The notes under the pieces were generated by a model. The model had not been told where the DNA came from, did not search any database, and saw only the letters and a program-made list of their open reading frames with translations. Of a stretch of 64,000 nt of DNA, positions 33,912-44,900 are shown in pieces. This DNA is from Crocinitomicaceae bacterium (GTDB lineage Bacteria; Bacteroidota; Bacteroidia; Flavobacteriales_D; Crocinitomicaceae), in NCBI GenBank assembly GCA_017983465.1, contig JAGOBK010000002.1:186001-250000 (forward strand), given 5' to 3'. The position numbers were made by a program, and so were the translations under genes. Position 1 is the first letter of the stretch; each line of letters starts with the position of its first letter.

Positions 33912-36900
33912 TTAATTTTTAATGATACGTCGAACAACTTTCGCATGATTTGATTCAACTTGAACCAAATATACGCCATTTTCACATTGATTTAACGATA
34001 GCGTCATCTTGTTTTCAACCATTTGTGTTGATATCACAATTTTTCCATGGATATCAAATACGTTCACAAATGCATTTTCCATGCCATCACAACTAATAAT
34101 AACATCACCATTTGTTGGATTCGGATACATGGTAATACTTTGTGATAATTCATCCAAATTGGCTGTAAAATCACATGAACCATCTACAATTACTAATACA
34201 TTCGATGTGTCATTTGGACAATAGTTGCTTTCTACGATGTAATCGTAGTTGAATGATCCTACTAGGTTTCCGGAGGTATCAAGATTGGAAGAAAGCACTT
34301 GATTGGATGGATTATACCATGTTCCATCAAAGTCTACGTTCCCGCCAAGACCCATTAATAGGTCAAATGGCTCGTTCAAACATACAGTGAACGTTCCGTC
34401 GATTCCTGCGCTTGGTGCTGCATGTACAATGACACTTGCTGTTGCTTGGTCAATCGCACATCCGTCACTTACTACGTAGTTGAACGTATATGCCTGAGAC
34501 GCGTAGTCTGTTGAGTTGAATTCATTTCCTTGTAAGACAACTGCTGGTGAAGTAGCTACCCACTCGCCTCCTAAACCATAATTTGCGATTCCTAAGAATA
34601 AGTTAATCGTTTCTCCATAACAGATGTTTAATACTTCTCCAGGTACTCCAGCTTCTACACTTACTTCGCTAATCGCGATGGTGTGGTTTCCTGCTGTTCC
34701 TTGTCCATCGTGCATTAAATGATAAACGGCACCTGGAACCAAGCCACAAATCGTGAAGTTTGGTGCCGTACTGTTCCCGTCGATTTCATTGTCATTTGCT
34801 CCTTCTAAGGTAAAGCTTGGTAAGATGCTGCAATCTGCTCCGTAGTACACTGCGATTTGTCCATCGTAGTTTACTCCGGTTGCATCGATGCGTACGTTTC
34901 CAGAGGCTGGTGCAGTAAACTTGAACCAAGTCGTGTGACTTAGTGTGTTTTGTGCCCATCCAGTACTCGTTTGTGCACCTGTAACTGGTGGGGCGATCAA
35001 TAGTTCGTCGTTTGCAACGGTTGCACCTGAGTTGTTGTATAATAAACCTGGGGCACCTACGATGATTTCATGTGCACCACACGCATTATCGTTGCTTAAT
35101 GGCATGCTAATACTGATTGGACCAACATAAGCCGATGTGTCTTGTCCACACACTGCTTGTACGTATACATCCATTGTTTGTCCAGGGTACCAAGCTGCGT
35201 TTAACGTGGTATCCGTGAAATTATTGTCCACTGCATATACTGTTCCTGTATATAAGGCAGAATCCTGTGCAACTACTTGAATGTTGAATCCAGTGGATGG
35301 GTACACAGAAGTATAGGCACTCCAATTCCAACTTGACATCAAACTGTCTTGTCCAGCAGCAGAAATAAAGTTTGTTGGATTGGAACAGATTGGTGGTGTT
35401 TGGAAATTATAGAATAAGCCATTGCTGTTTAATCCACCTGCACAAGCAGAATAGATATACATGTCATAATTACCTAGGGGAATGAGGTTCATCAACTGTG
35501 CACTTGCAGCAGTTAAAGTAAGTGTGGTTCCACCGGTAGTTGGGTCAAATCCAGCCGGACCGTAAACTACTGTCCAAGAAGTTTCTCCCGCAGCACTTGC
35601 TGTCCAGGTAAACGCTGCTTCATTTGGCAATAAGTAAGAGGTCGTTAATGCTACAGGATTAGGACAGCTTACATAATAAAAATGCACACAACTATTGTCT
35701 TGTAAATAGGCGTTGTTGTTCATCGATACGTTCACATTTTGTGCTCCTCGCACACCGATTTCCGCATCTTGTCCGTTATCCCAAAGTGGGTTCCCCATGA
35801 TTACGTCATCATAAACGTAGTATATTTCTTGAGTTGCTTCATCAATGATTAATTCAAATGTTGCTGCATCCAAGAAAATAGGTGAATTCCAATGTGGTAA
35901 GTTTTTCCATTGGACAACGAATTTACTATTAGGGCTTGTACCAATTTGCTGGTAGTAGACTCCCCCACTTCCAACTGGGTATGCAGAATATAATTGTTGA
36001 ATAAACGGATACAATCCATTTCCTGCCTCCATCACTAAATTAACCGCAGCAGTCGTTGTTCCGAGTTTCATTCCTCCTGTTGCACCGATTGTTGCTTGCG
36101 TAATTAAAGTCCCTTGGTACAAAAATGGGAAAGGAAGTGTGATTCCAACTTCTCCTAAATACGCAAGATTTGTATTTGTTGCAGCAGCGTTAGCGCTAAT
36201 GTCGATGAATCCTGTACTAGGACATTCGTTATCGAATTGGATGTATTGACCTTGATTATAAGTATTCCAAGAAATGGAAGGAGTCCAATAAGATGAATCT
36301 CCAGGTGTACAAATGGCACGAACGTATGCTTGATAGAAAGCATAAGAGTTTAGGCCTGGAATGGTGTAAGGGTGCGTTGTCACTGGAATCGTTGTTCCTG
36401 TTCCGAGTACAAATCCTTGAGGTCCATATTGAATTTCCCATTGTGTTTCTGATCCGCCAGGATTCCAATCGATGGTAGCACTTGTCAATGAAGAACTTAC
36501 TAGAATTGGAGCGGATGGTTGAGGACAGGTTGGTGGAGCAGAAATCGTCACAAAATAGTCTTCTGTTTCTCCCCATGTATACGTACCACATGGATTTACA
36601 CCCGTAGTTGCCGTTGTTTCTACATTTACGACACGCATACGTGTTATACCTTGAACTGCATTTGCTGGAACTCCGATGATTCCTGACTCGATATGTGGGC
36701 CACTAGTCGCCGCCGTTGAACTGTAAATTTGCTCACCCGGATCTGTAAATAATCCATTTTGATTGAAGTCAATCCAAGCTTTTGTCCAGTTATTAAAAGT
36801 ACCTCCACATGTACCTATCTCTACAGAAAATGGATAAAAAACGCCTGGCGACAATATTGGAGCAGCAACGGTTGTCGTATAATTTGAATAGTTACTTTGA

Positions 36901-37868
36901 ACAGAACCTGGTCCACCAGTAGTGGTACAAGTTGAAGAATTGTTTAAGGTGCTGAGCGTTACATTTAAAATTTCTTCATCCGCCACACTTGTAGAAGCAC
37001 TTGTACAATAACAGTTCACGAAAGAGTTCGTAGTCACTAATAGTGCCGCGGAAGTATCCACTTGTGAAGTCGAGGAACAAGTGACAATACACTGATACCA
37101 AGTATCCAATACTTGCGTCGCGGGATAACTAGATGTGTTGGCTCCTGCGATATTTGTCCATGGTCCTGTTGCTGTTGAAGCACTTTGCCATTGGTAAGTC
37201 AAACCAGAGGTAAACGTTGCATTTGCCATGCCTAAAGTAAACGGTGTGGAAGGACATACAGGATTCACACTCGACGTAGTGGTTCCAGCATTTGGTGTTC
37301 CTGTACACGCTGTTCCAGAGATAAAACTCACAGAGCCAATAAAACCACGGTTATTAATTCCACTCGTTAACGTTCCTCCAAAACCAATATCCGTTCCAGT
37401 AATCAAATTACATCCTCCACCAGTAAAAGTATATGAACCAGCAGTGATTGTTGAATAGCGTAAACTACTTGTAATTGAAAGACACAGTCCATAAGTTGCT
37501 CCCGCTGGAACGATTAAGCTTAATCCAGTAAGCATTGGCTGACCAACATTCGTTGTCGTATTTGCAACTCCAGTAAATGGTTGTGTTGCAACTTGGGTCC
37601 ATCCAGCTCCAGTGTTCACAGCCATTGTCGTTTGGTTAATCGCAGTTGGTTTGTACCAAAGCGTCGCACTATTTGCTCCTGTTGTTCCGGTTGCTGAAGC
37701 TATTTCAGTAATCACGACATCCGTTGTATTCGTATTTTGAAAATTGAAGGTAATAATGCTTGAACCATTGTTATTGGTGAAGTTGGTTGCAATTGTTGTT
37801 TGGGCACCTAAGAAATTACTCGTCAATACAACTAGTATACTACATAGGATTTGAACTATATTTTTCAT
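33912..37868 (-). CDS. T9SS type A surface protein with GEVED, Fn3 and PPC-like domains (paralogue of next gene)
   Basis: 1318 residues with a signal peptide (MKNIVQILCSILVVLTSNFLG). The order is a unique N-terminal beta domain (about 25-185), an Ig-like unit (GLTYQWQSASTATGPWTNI), GEVED (CGTYTWGETEDYFVTI near 430), and Fn3 (TQWEIQYGPQGF). Next come a nidogen-like domain (KFVVQWKNLPHW, NPLWDNGQDAEIGVRG), a second Fn3, the PPC-like domain, two GGxW-type modules and the type A sorting domain (MYPNPTNGDVII ... GVYLVQV). From the PPC-like domain through the first GGxW module its DNA is identical to the 37893-41909 gene over 848 bases, while its N-terminal domain is unrelated. It lies 24 bases after that gene and 15 bases before the next, so all three are probably one mRNA. 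Confidence 0.88.
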   Translation of the reverse strand: MKNIVQILCSILVVLTSNFLGAQTTIATNFTNNNGSSIITFNFQNTNTTDVVITEIASATGTTGANSATLWYKPTAINQTTMAVNTGAGWTQVATQPFTGVANTTTNVGQPMLTGLSLIVPAGATYGLCLSITSSLRYSTITAGSYTFTGGGCNLITGTDIGFGGTLTSGINNRGFIGSVSFISGTACTGTPNAGTTTSSVNPVCPSTPFTLGMANATFTSGLTYQWQSASTATGPWTNIAGANTSSYPATQVLDTWYQCIVTCSSTSQVDTSAALLVTTNSFVNCYCTSASTSVADEEILNVTLSTLNNSSTCTTTGGPGSVQSNYSNYTTTVAAPILSPGVFYPFSVEIGTCGGTFNNWTKAWIDFNQNGLFTDPGEQIYSSTAATSGPHIESGIIGVPANAVQGITRMRVVNVETTATTGVNPCGTYTWGETEDYFVTISAPPTCPQPSAPILVSSSLTSATIDWNPGGSETQWEIQYGPQGFVLGTGTTIPVTTHPYTIPGLNSYAFYQAYVRAICTPGDSSYWTPSISWNTYNQGQYIQFDNECPSTGFIDISANAAATNTNLAYLGEVGITLPFPFLYQGTLITQATIGATGGMKLGTTTAAVNLVMEAGNGLYPFIQQLYSAYPVGSGGVYYQQIGTSPNSKFVVQWKNLPHWNSPIFLDAATFELIIDEATQEIYYVYDDVIMGNPLWDNGQDAEIGVRGAQNVNVSMNNNAYLQDNSCVHFYYVSCPNPVALTTSYLLPNEAAFTWTASAAGETSWTVVYGPAGFDPTTGGTTLTLTAASAQLMNLIPLGNYDMYIYSACAGGLNSNGLFYNFQTPPICSNPTNFISAAGQDSLMSSWNWSAYTSVYPSTGFNIQVVAQDSALYTGTVYAVDNNFTDTTLNAAWYPGQTMDVYVQAVCGQDTSAYVGPISISMPLSNDNACGAHEIIVGAPGLLYNNSGATVANDELLIAPPVTGAQTSTGWAQNTLSHTTWFKFTAPASGNVRIDATGVNYDGQIAVYYGADCSILPSFTLEGANDNEIDGNSTAPNFTICGLVPGAVYHLMHDGQGTAGNHTIAISEVSVEAGVPGEVLNICYGETINLFLGIANYGLGGEWVATSPAVVLQGNEFNSTDYASQAYTFNYVVSDGCAIDQATASVIVHAAPSAGIDGTFTVCLNEPFDLLMGLGGNVDFDGTWYNPSNQVLSSNLDTSGNLVGSFNYDYIVESNYCPNDTSNVLVIVDGSCDFTANLDELSQSITMYPNPTNGDVIISCDGMENAFVNVFDIHGKIVISTQMVENKMTLSLNQCENGVYLVQVESNHAKVVRRIIKN
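34399..35246 (-). repeat. 848-bp block identical to 38377-39224 (copy 1)
   Basis: By line-by-line comparison I found no difference from 34399 to 35246 against the copy 3978 bases away. Mismatches occur at 34395, 34398 and 35247 at the edges. The block encodes about 282 residues (PPC-like domain and part of the GGxW module). Confidence 0.85.
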
Positions 37869-37892
37869 CTTGTCTTCGTTTGTGTTTAATGA

Positions 37893-40800
37893 TTATTGTA
37901 CCGCTATTCTTTCTACTACTTGTATGTCATTCAATTGGATTTGAATTAAGTACATTCCTTTTGGATAAGTGGATAAATCTAGTTGAATTGGCTCGTCAAA
38001 AGATGCTGATGTCACTATTTTTCCATTTAAATCCATCAATTGAAGTGCGGCAAGGCCAGACGCCATTTTAGAAACATTCAAGAAGGTTGATGTTGGATTC
38101 GGATACATGCTAAATCCTAATAGCGACTCTTCGATAGATGCGGTATGATCACAAGAACCATCTACAATAACCAATACATTTGCAGAATCACTTGGACAAA
38201 ATGCGCTTTCCACGATGTAATCGTAGTTGAATGATCCTGCAATGGTACCAGAAGTATCCTGAGCTGTTGGCAAGGCTTCATTCATAGAGTTGTACCATGT
38301 TCCTGTTACGTCAACATTTCCTGTTAATCCATTCCAAAGAACAAGCGGTTCGTTCAAACATACAGTGAACGTCCCATCGATTCCTGCGCTTGGTGCTGCA
38401 TGTACAATGACACTTGCTGTTGCTTGGTCAATCGCACATCCGTCACTTACTACGTAGTTGAACGTATATGCCTGAGACGCGTAGTCTGTTGAGTTGAATT
38501 CATTTCCTTGTAAGACAACTGCTGGTGAAGTAGCTACCCACTCGCCTCCTAAACCATAATTTGCGATTCCTAAGAATAAGTTAATCGTTTCTCCATAACA
38601 GATGTTTAATACTTCTCCAGGTACTCCAGCTTCTACACTTACTTCGCTAATCGCGATGGTGTGGTTTCCTGCTGTTCCTTGTCCATCGTGCATTAAATGA
38701 TAAACGGCACCTGGAACCAAGCCACAAATCGTGAAGTTTGGTGCCGTACTGTTCCCGTCGATTTCATTGTCATTTGCTCCTTCTAAGGTAAAGCTTGGTA
38801 AGATGCTGCAATCTGCTCCGTAGTACACTGCGATTTGTCCATCGTAGTTTACTCCGGTTGCATCGATGCGTACGTTTCCAGAGGCTGGTGCAGTAAACTT
38901 GAACCAAGTCGTGTGACTTAGTGTGTTTTGTGCCCATCCAGTACTCGTTTGTGCACCTGTAACTGGTGGGGCGATCAATAGTTCGTCGTTTGCAACGGTT
39001 GCACCTGAGTTGTTGTATAATAAACCTGGGGCACCTACGATGATTTCATGTGCACCACACGCATTATCGTTGCTTAATGGCATGCTAATACTGATTGGAC
39101 CAACATAAGCCGATGTGTCTTGTCCACACACTGCTTGTACGTATACATCCATTGTTTGTCCAGGGTACCAAGCTGCGTTTAACGTGGTATCCGTGAAATT
39201 ATTGTCCACTGCATATACTGTTCCAGTATATAAGGCAGAATCCTGTGCCACTACCTGAATGTTGAATCCAGTGGATGGGAATAAGGTTGTGTAAGGTGTC
39301 CAGAACCATGAACTCATGATGCTATCATTTCCACTTGTTGCAGCGAAACTTGTTGGATTCGAACAGAACGGTGGAGCAGTAAATGTTGTTGTTAAGGCTT
39401 CGCTTGTTAATCCAGCCGAACATTCCGAGTATATGTAAACATCATACGTTTGAAGTGGCGTTAAATTGTTTAAAAGAACCGAATTCGTTGTTACAACCTG
39501 TGTTGTTCCTCCGGTTAATGGATCAAATCCAGTTGGGCCATAAATTACTGTCCAAGTTGTTTCTCCAGCTGCACTAGCTGTCCAAGTATACATTGCTTGA
39601 TCTGGCGCAATGTAACTTGCTGTTAAAGCAGATGGTTTTGGGCAATTGGTGTAATAGAAATGGACACAACTATTGTTCTGAAGGTAGGTGTTGTTATTCA
39701 TGGAAACGTTAATATTTTGCGGCCCACGTATTCCAATTTCCGCATCCTGGCCATTATCCCAAAGTGGATTCCCCAAAATGACATCATCGTACAAATAATA
39801 AATTTCGTTTGTCGATTCTTCTATGATTAACTCAAAACTTGCTCCATCAGGAAATACTGGTGAGTTGTAATGAGGTAGGTTTTTCCATTGAACGATAAAC
39901 TTGCTATTTGGACTTGTCCCAACTTGTTGGTAGAATACACCACCAGATCCAACTGGGGCTGATGTGTACAATTGTTGAATAAACGGATACAATCCATTAC
40001 CAGCTTCCATCACTAAATTGACTTGAGCAGTCATGGTTCCTAATTTCATTCCTCCGTTATTTCCAATTGTCGCATTGGAAATCAATTGACCTTGGTATAA
40101 AACTGAAAAAGGCAAGGTGATTCCCGTCTCACCTAAGTAAGCTAAGTTCGCAGGTGTTCCTGTAGATGAAATATCTTGGAATCCACCCGTTGGGCAATCT
40201 GCATCCCAATCGATGAATTGTCCTTGGTTATAGGTGTTAAAGGAAACCGGAGGTGTCCAATAAGAAGAATCTCCTGGTGTACAAACCGCGCGAACATACA
40301 CTTGATAGAAAGAATTTGGTGTCAAGTTCGTCATTGTATATGGATTTGCCGTCACTAAAACAGTTGTTCCTGTTCCCAAAGTAAATCCTTGAAGACCGTA
40401 TTGTACTTCCCACTGTGTTTCGCTACCACCAGCAGTCCATGAAATTTGTGCATCAATAAGACTTGCTTGAAGGACATTCAAGTTGGTTGGCTGTGGACAA
40501 GTTGGAGGAGCTGAAATATTTACAAAATAATCTTCCGTTTCTCCCCAAGTATATGTTCCACATGGATTCACTCCAGTTGTGGCAGATGTTTCCACATTAA
40601 CAACACGCATTCTAGTAATACCTGACGGTGCCGTTGCAGGCACTGTTACTGTTCCTATTTCTACATGTGGACCATTCGTTGCTACTGTTGAAGAATACAC
40701 TTGTTCTCCTGGATCTGTAAATTGTCCATTTTGATTGAAGTCAATCCATGCTTTTGTCCAATTACTATAGTTACCGTTACATGTTCCAATTTCAACAGAA

Positions 40801-41909
40801 AAAGGATAAACAACTCCCGGAGATAAAATAGGTGCGGCTACCGTACTTGTATAGTCCGAATACATACTTTGCACCGATCCAGGTCCGCCTGTTGTAACGC
40901 AGCTAGAAGTATTGTTAAGCGTATTCAAGGAAACATTCAAAATTTCTTCATCAAGCGCACTCGTAGAAGAACTCGTACAATAACAATTAACAAAAGAATT
41001 CGTAGTAACTAATATAGGCGTTGACGTAGATGTGCTACTTGAAGCAGTACAAACTGTAACGCACTGATACCAGGTGTCAACGACTTGAGAAACTTGGAAC
41101 GCACTATTCGTTGCGCCACTTATATTAGTCCAAGGCCCTGTGGCACTTGGCGCACTTTGCCATTGATATGTAATTCCAGATGCAAGTGTATTTCCACTCA
41201 ATGATAAATTGAACGGTACTGAAGGACAAACAGCTCCAACACTTGAAACAGATAATCCAGCTGAAATCGTTCCCGTACAGGCATTACCCGGGATATAATG
41301 AATTTTAATGTTTGGTCTATAATTTCCATATGTTGTAGTCAAAGTTGTAGCGCTTGATCCAGCAGCACCTGCCGACCACCCGATTGCTAAACCTGTAGCT
41401 AATTCACGGTAAAATGGACAAGCCGCACTCGCAGTTCCAGATTTGACATGATCAGTCATAATTTGCAAGGTTCCACCTGTATACATGAATGGAGTTGTCA
41501 GTACATAAGATTCCCATCCAGGACCTGTAGTCATGAAGCCTTGATTGGTATTATTGTAGGCAGATGTACTACCCGCGGTAAGTGCACCCCAAGTCGTTCC
41601 AGTTGTTAAAGTCGTTGCCGAATTATTTGCCAAGAGGATTTCAAAGGTATTCGGAGCAGTTATCGTTCCTGAAACTTTTTGCCATTCGATTTGCGTAATC
41701 ATAGACCCAGCAGGAATTGCTGCTAATTCAATTGCTGTGTATATGTATGCGTACTTGGAATAATTAAACGTGGAAGTTGCCGCACTTCGATAATAAGGAC
41801 CTGAAAGGTAACTACTCGCTGTAGTAGATGTTCCAATTTGCACAATTTGTGCAAACGTACCAGACAAAATAAAGAATAAAAATAAAACGGATAGGTAGAC
41901 TTTTCTCAT
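37893..41909 (-). CDS. T9SS type A surface protein with GEVED, Fn3, nidogen-like and PPC-like domains
   Basis: 1338 residues from the ATG at 41909 (MRKVYLSVLFLFFILSGTFAQ); ten further codons upstream in frame have no ATG and would hide the signal peptide. A distinctive N-terminal domain (about 22-215, SAATSTFNYSKYAYIYT ... YRPNIKIHYIPG) precedes an Ig-like unit, GEVED (near 440), Fn3 (TQWEVQYGLQGF), nidogen-like (KFIVQWKNLPHY, NPLWDNGQDAEIGIRG), Fn3, PPC-like, two GGxW modules and the type A sorting domain (SMYPNPTSTFLNV ... GMYLIQI). It is the first gene of the three-gene paralogue cluster. The gene before it ends in a terminator 65 bases earlier; I see only a weak TATTTTTA element as a possible promoter. 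Confidence 0.88.
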   Translation of the reverse strand: MRKVYLSVLFLFFILSGTFAQIVQIGTSTTASSYLSGPYYRSAATSTFNYSKYAYIYTAIELAAIPAGSMITQIEWQKVSGTITAPNTFEILLANNSATTLTTGTTWGALTAGSTSAYNNTNQGFMTTGPGWESYVLTTPFMYTGGTLQIMTDHVKSGTASAACPFYRELATGLAIGWSAGAAGSSATTLTTTYGNYRPNIKIHYIPGNACTGTISAGLSVSSVGAVCPSVPFNLSLSGNTLASGITYQWQSAPSATGPWTNISGATNSAFQVSQVVDTWYQCVTVCTASSSTSTSTPILVTTNSFVNCYCTSSSTSALDEEILNVSLNTLNNTSSCVTTGGPGSVQSMYSDYTSTVAAPILSPGVVYPFSVEIGTCNGNYSNWTKAWIDFNQNGQFTDPGEQVYSSTVATNGPHVEIGTVTVPATAPSGITRMRVVNVETSATTGVNPCGTYTWGETEDYFVNISAPPTCPQPTNLNVLQASLIDAQISWTAGGSETQWEVQYGLQGFTLGTGTTVLVTANPYTMTNLTPNSFYQVYVRAVCTPGDSSYWTPPVSFNTYNQGQFIDWDADCPTGGFQDISSTGTPANLAYLGETGITLPFSVLYQGQLISNATIGNNGGMKLGTMTAQVNLVMEAGNGLYPFIQQLYTSAPVGSGGVFYQQVGTSPNSKFIVQWKNLPHYNSPVFPDGASFELIIEESTNEIYYLYDDVILGNPLWDNGQDAEIGIRGPQNINVSMNNNTYLQNNSCVHFYYTNCPKPSALTASYIAPDQAMYTWTASAAGETTWTVIYGPTGFDPLTGGTTQVVTTNSVLLNNLTPLQTYDVYIYSECSAGLTSEALTTTFTAPPFCSNPTSFAATSGNDSIMSSWFWTPYTTLFPSTGFNIQVVAQDSALYTGTVYAVDNNFTDTTLNAAWYPGQTMDVYVQAVCGQDTSAYVGPISISMPLSNDNACGAHEIIVGAPGLLYNNSGATVANDELLIAPPVTGAQTSTGWAQNTLSHTTWFKFTAPASGNVRIDATGVNYDGQIAVYYGADCSILPSFTLEGANDNEIDGNSTAPNFTICGLVPGAVYHLMHDGQGTAGNHTIAISEVSVEAGVPGEVLNICYGETINLFLGIANYGLGGEWVATSPAVVLQGNEFNSTDYASQAYTFNYVVSDGCAIDQATASVIVHAAPSAGIDGTFTVCLNEPLVLWNGLTGNVDVTGTWYNSMNEALPTAQDTSGTIAGSFNYDYIVESAFCPSDSANVLVIVDGSCDHTASIEESLLGFSMYPNPTSTFLNVSKMASGLAALQLMDLNGKIVTSASFDEPIQLDLSTYPKGMYLIQIQLNDIQVVERIAVQ
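38377..39224 (-). repeat. 848-bp block identical to 34399-35246 (copy 2)
   Basis: Second copy of the identical block, in the same orientation and reading frame within the neighbouring paralogue. The first mismatch on the right is at 39225. Even synonymous positions match throughout, which is not so in the surrounding homologous DNA. Confidence 0.85.
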
Positions 41910-41947
41910 AGTTGAATATTGAAGCGTAAAAATAAACAATTAGAAAC

Positions 41948-41974
41948 AAAAAAAGCCACCCGAAGGTGGCTTTT
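41948..41974 (-). terminator. intrinsic terminator of the 3020-residue surface protein gene
   Basis: On the minus strand AAAAGCCACC/GGTGGCTTTT forms a 10-bp perfect stem with a 4-base loop followed by T's. It lies 20 bases after the stop at 41995. Confidence 0.92.
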
Positions 41975-41994
41975 GAATATTGATGGGGTTCTGA

Positions 41995-44900
41995 TTAGTT
42001 TTTGACTACTCTGAATGTTTGAACAGCGTTTTCTGCTGTCAATCTTACCATGTAAACCCCTGGAGTTACATTAGAGATATTCAACTTACCGTTGTTTGTT
42101 ACATTCATTTGTTCAGCAACTAATTTACCCTGAGCGTCGAAGATTTGAACATCAACCATCATGTTTTCAGGCATTGTTACATTCACCTCACCATTTGTTG
42201 GATTCGGGAATACATTCATGTCTGTAATATTGATTTGGTCTAATCCTACTGAATTAATATCAATACAATCTGATACATCTTCACAACCTTGTAAGCTTGT
42301 TACAATTACAGCATATGAACCATTTGCTGTTGCAGTAAATTGAGCTGCAGTTGCCGTTGGGATATCTGTACCTGAAGCACAGTTGATCCATTGGTAGTTC
42401 ATTCCTGCTGGAGATGCAGCGATAGTTACATCATCAACGATTGATACCAAAGCAACTGGTGTCGCATTCACTGTTACCAATACTTGATCAGACGACTGAC
42501 ATCCGTTCAATGCTGTACCTGTTACCGTGTATGTTTGTGTTGCAGTTGGAGCAAAAGCTACACTATTCACAACACCATTGTTCCACAAGTATGTATTTGC
42601 ACCTGAACCATTCAATGTTGCAGTTGAACCTGAACAGATTGTTTGATCAGCACCAGCATTTACATCTGGTAAAGCTAATACTGTTAACAACATTTGATCT
42701 GTGTTCGTACAGTTGTTAGCTCCTACTGCAGTTACTGTGTACGTTGCAGAAGAACCTGGTACAAACGCTACGTTATTCGATACGTTGTTATTCCATGTAA
42801 TGAATCCATTACTTGTTGCTGACAATGTCACTGGTAAACCTGAACAAGAAGCGATATCTGGACCAGCATTTACTGTTGGTATTGGCAATACAGTTACTGA
42901 AGTAGACTGAGATGCATTTCCACAAGCATTCGATGCAACGTAAGTTAAGTTAACCACAACTGGATCATTTGATGTTGGTGTATATGTCACTGTACCGTTT
43001 GAAACGTTTGGTGAAATAGTTCCTAAACCATTTGATGTTGTCCAGAAACCTCCCATACTGTTTGTTGAAGCAGCACTCAATGTTGCTGGTGCGTTAGCAC
43101 AAACAATTTGGTTTGGCGTAACAGATACCGTTGGACCTGTACTTACTGTAACAACCACTTGATCTTGGTTTGTACATCCGTTAGCACCAGTTCCTGTAAC
43201 CGTGTACGAAGTTGTCGCATTCGGGTAGAAAGGAATTGCTTGAGTTACACCGTTATTCCAAGAATAAGATGCTGCACCTGTTGCGTTTAATGTTGCGCTT
43301 AATCCAGCACATACAGTGATGTCATTACCAGCATTAACCGTTGGCAACGCCAATACCGTTACTACAACTTGATCTTGGTTTGTACAACCGTTAGCTCCCG
43401 TAGCAGTTACTGTGTAAGTAGCTGAAGCATTCGGTGTAAATTGTGTTCCATTCACAACACTGTTATTCCATTGGAATCCAGTTACCGCAGTTGGTGTACT
43501 CGCTGTTGTTTGAGCGAATAGAATTACTGGTGTCGTCGCACAAACTGTTTGATCGATACCACCATTTACGATTGGCTGAGGCAATACGTTCACCATTACG
43601 TTATCATAATTGTGACATCCATTGATATCCACACCATCTACTGCATAAGATGCAGTACTTGAAGGGAAGAATGGAGTTGCATTGGTTACGTTATTTGTCC
43701 AAGTATAAGTCAAGGCTCCTGAACCAGATAAGATTGCTGGAGAAGCATTACAAATTGTTTGGTCAACACCTGCATTCACAAGTGGCAATGCCCATACTGT
43801 TAATTGAACTTGATCATCATTTGTACATCCAACAGAGTTAGCAACACCCACATTATACACATATGTACCTGGAATTGTTGGCGTAACTGTTAAAGTATCA
43901 TTTAACACAGGAGCTGAAATTCCACTTCCAGTGTATGAAGCCAATGTCCAAGTAAATGGCGCCAAACCGTTTGACGTAAACGAAGCCGTTTCACCAAAAC
44001 AAATAGCCTGATCTACACCCGTACTTACCACAGGAATCGTTGAATAAACCAAAGCTAAGGTATCAGAATTACTACAACCATATTGAGTGGTACCAATAAC
44101 AGAGTAAGTTCCATTCGCACCTACTGTAAACGGCGTACCATTTACTACACCTGCTACTGGACCTGTCCATGCATATGTTCCTGAAACACCTGCACCAACC
44201 GCAGTTAATGTTGTTTGCTCTGTCGCATTATTAGAACAGATCAACACATCCTGACCAGCAAAGATTGTTGGTGTAGGACGTACAGTAATTGCATTTGTAG
44301 GCATTTGAGTCCAACAAGTCGTTGCAGGATTCGTTGCCGTAACCATGTAAGATACCGTCGCATCATTTGCTGTTGTATTCACCGCTACTGTTGAACCTGA
44401 AATAGTTGGAATTGGGTTTGTTGTATTCCAAGCATATGTGTATACTGCTGGTGGTGGTGATTGTAAATTCACTACGTAATCTTCCGTTTCACCCCAAGTG
44501 TATGTTCCACAAGAGTTCACGTTTGCTGCAGTCGTTGTTTCAACATTTACAACACGCATTCTTGTAATACCCAATTGTGCAGTAGTAGGAACCAATACGA
44601 AACCACTTTCTGCATGTGGACCAGCAGTTGCAGCTGAAGACTGATATACAGTTTCACCAGCATCTAAGAAGTCACCATCACGGTTATAATCTATAAATAC
44701 TTTCGTAAAGTTTGAATAGTTACCACCACATGTTCCAATAGAAACAACCAATGGATATGTAGAACCTAACATTAAGTTAACTGGGGCAACTGTTGTAGTA
44801 TAGTCCGAGTATTGGTTTTGCAATGAACCAGCTCCACCTGTTGTTGTACATGTAGATGCGTTATTCAAAGTTGAAATGTTCACACCAATGATCTCTTCAT

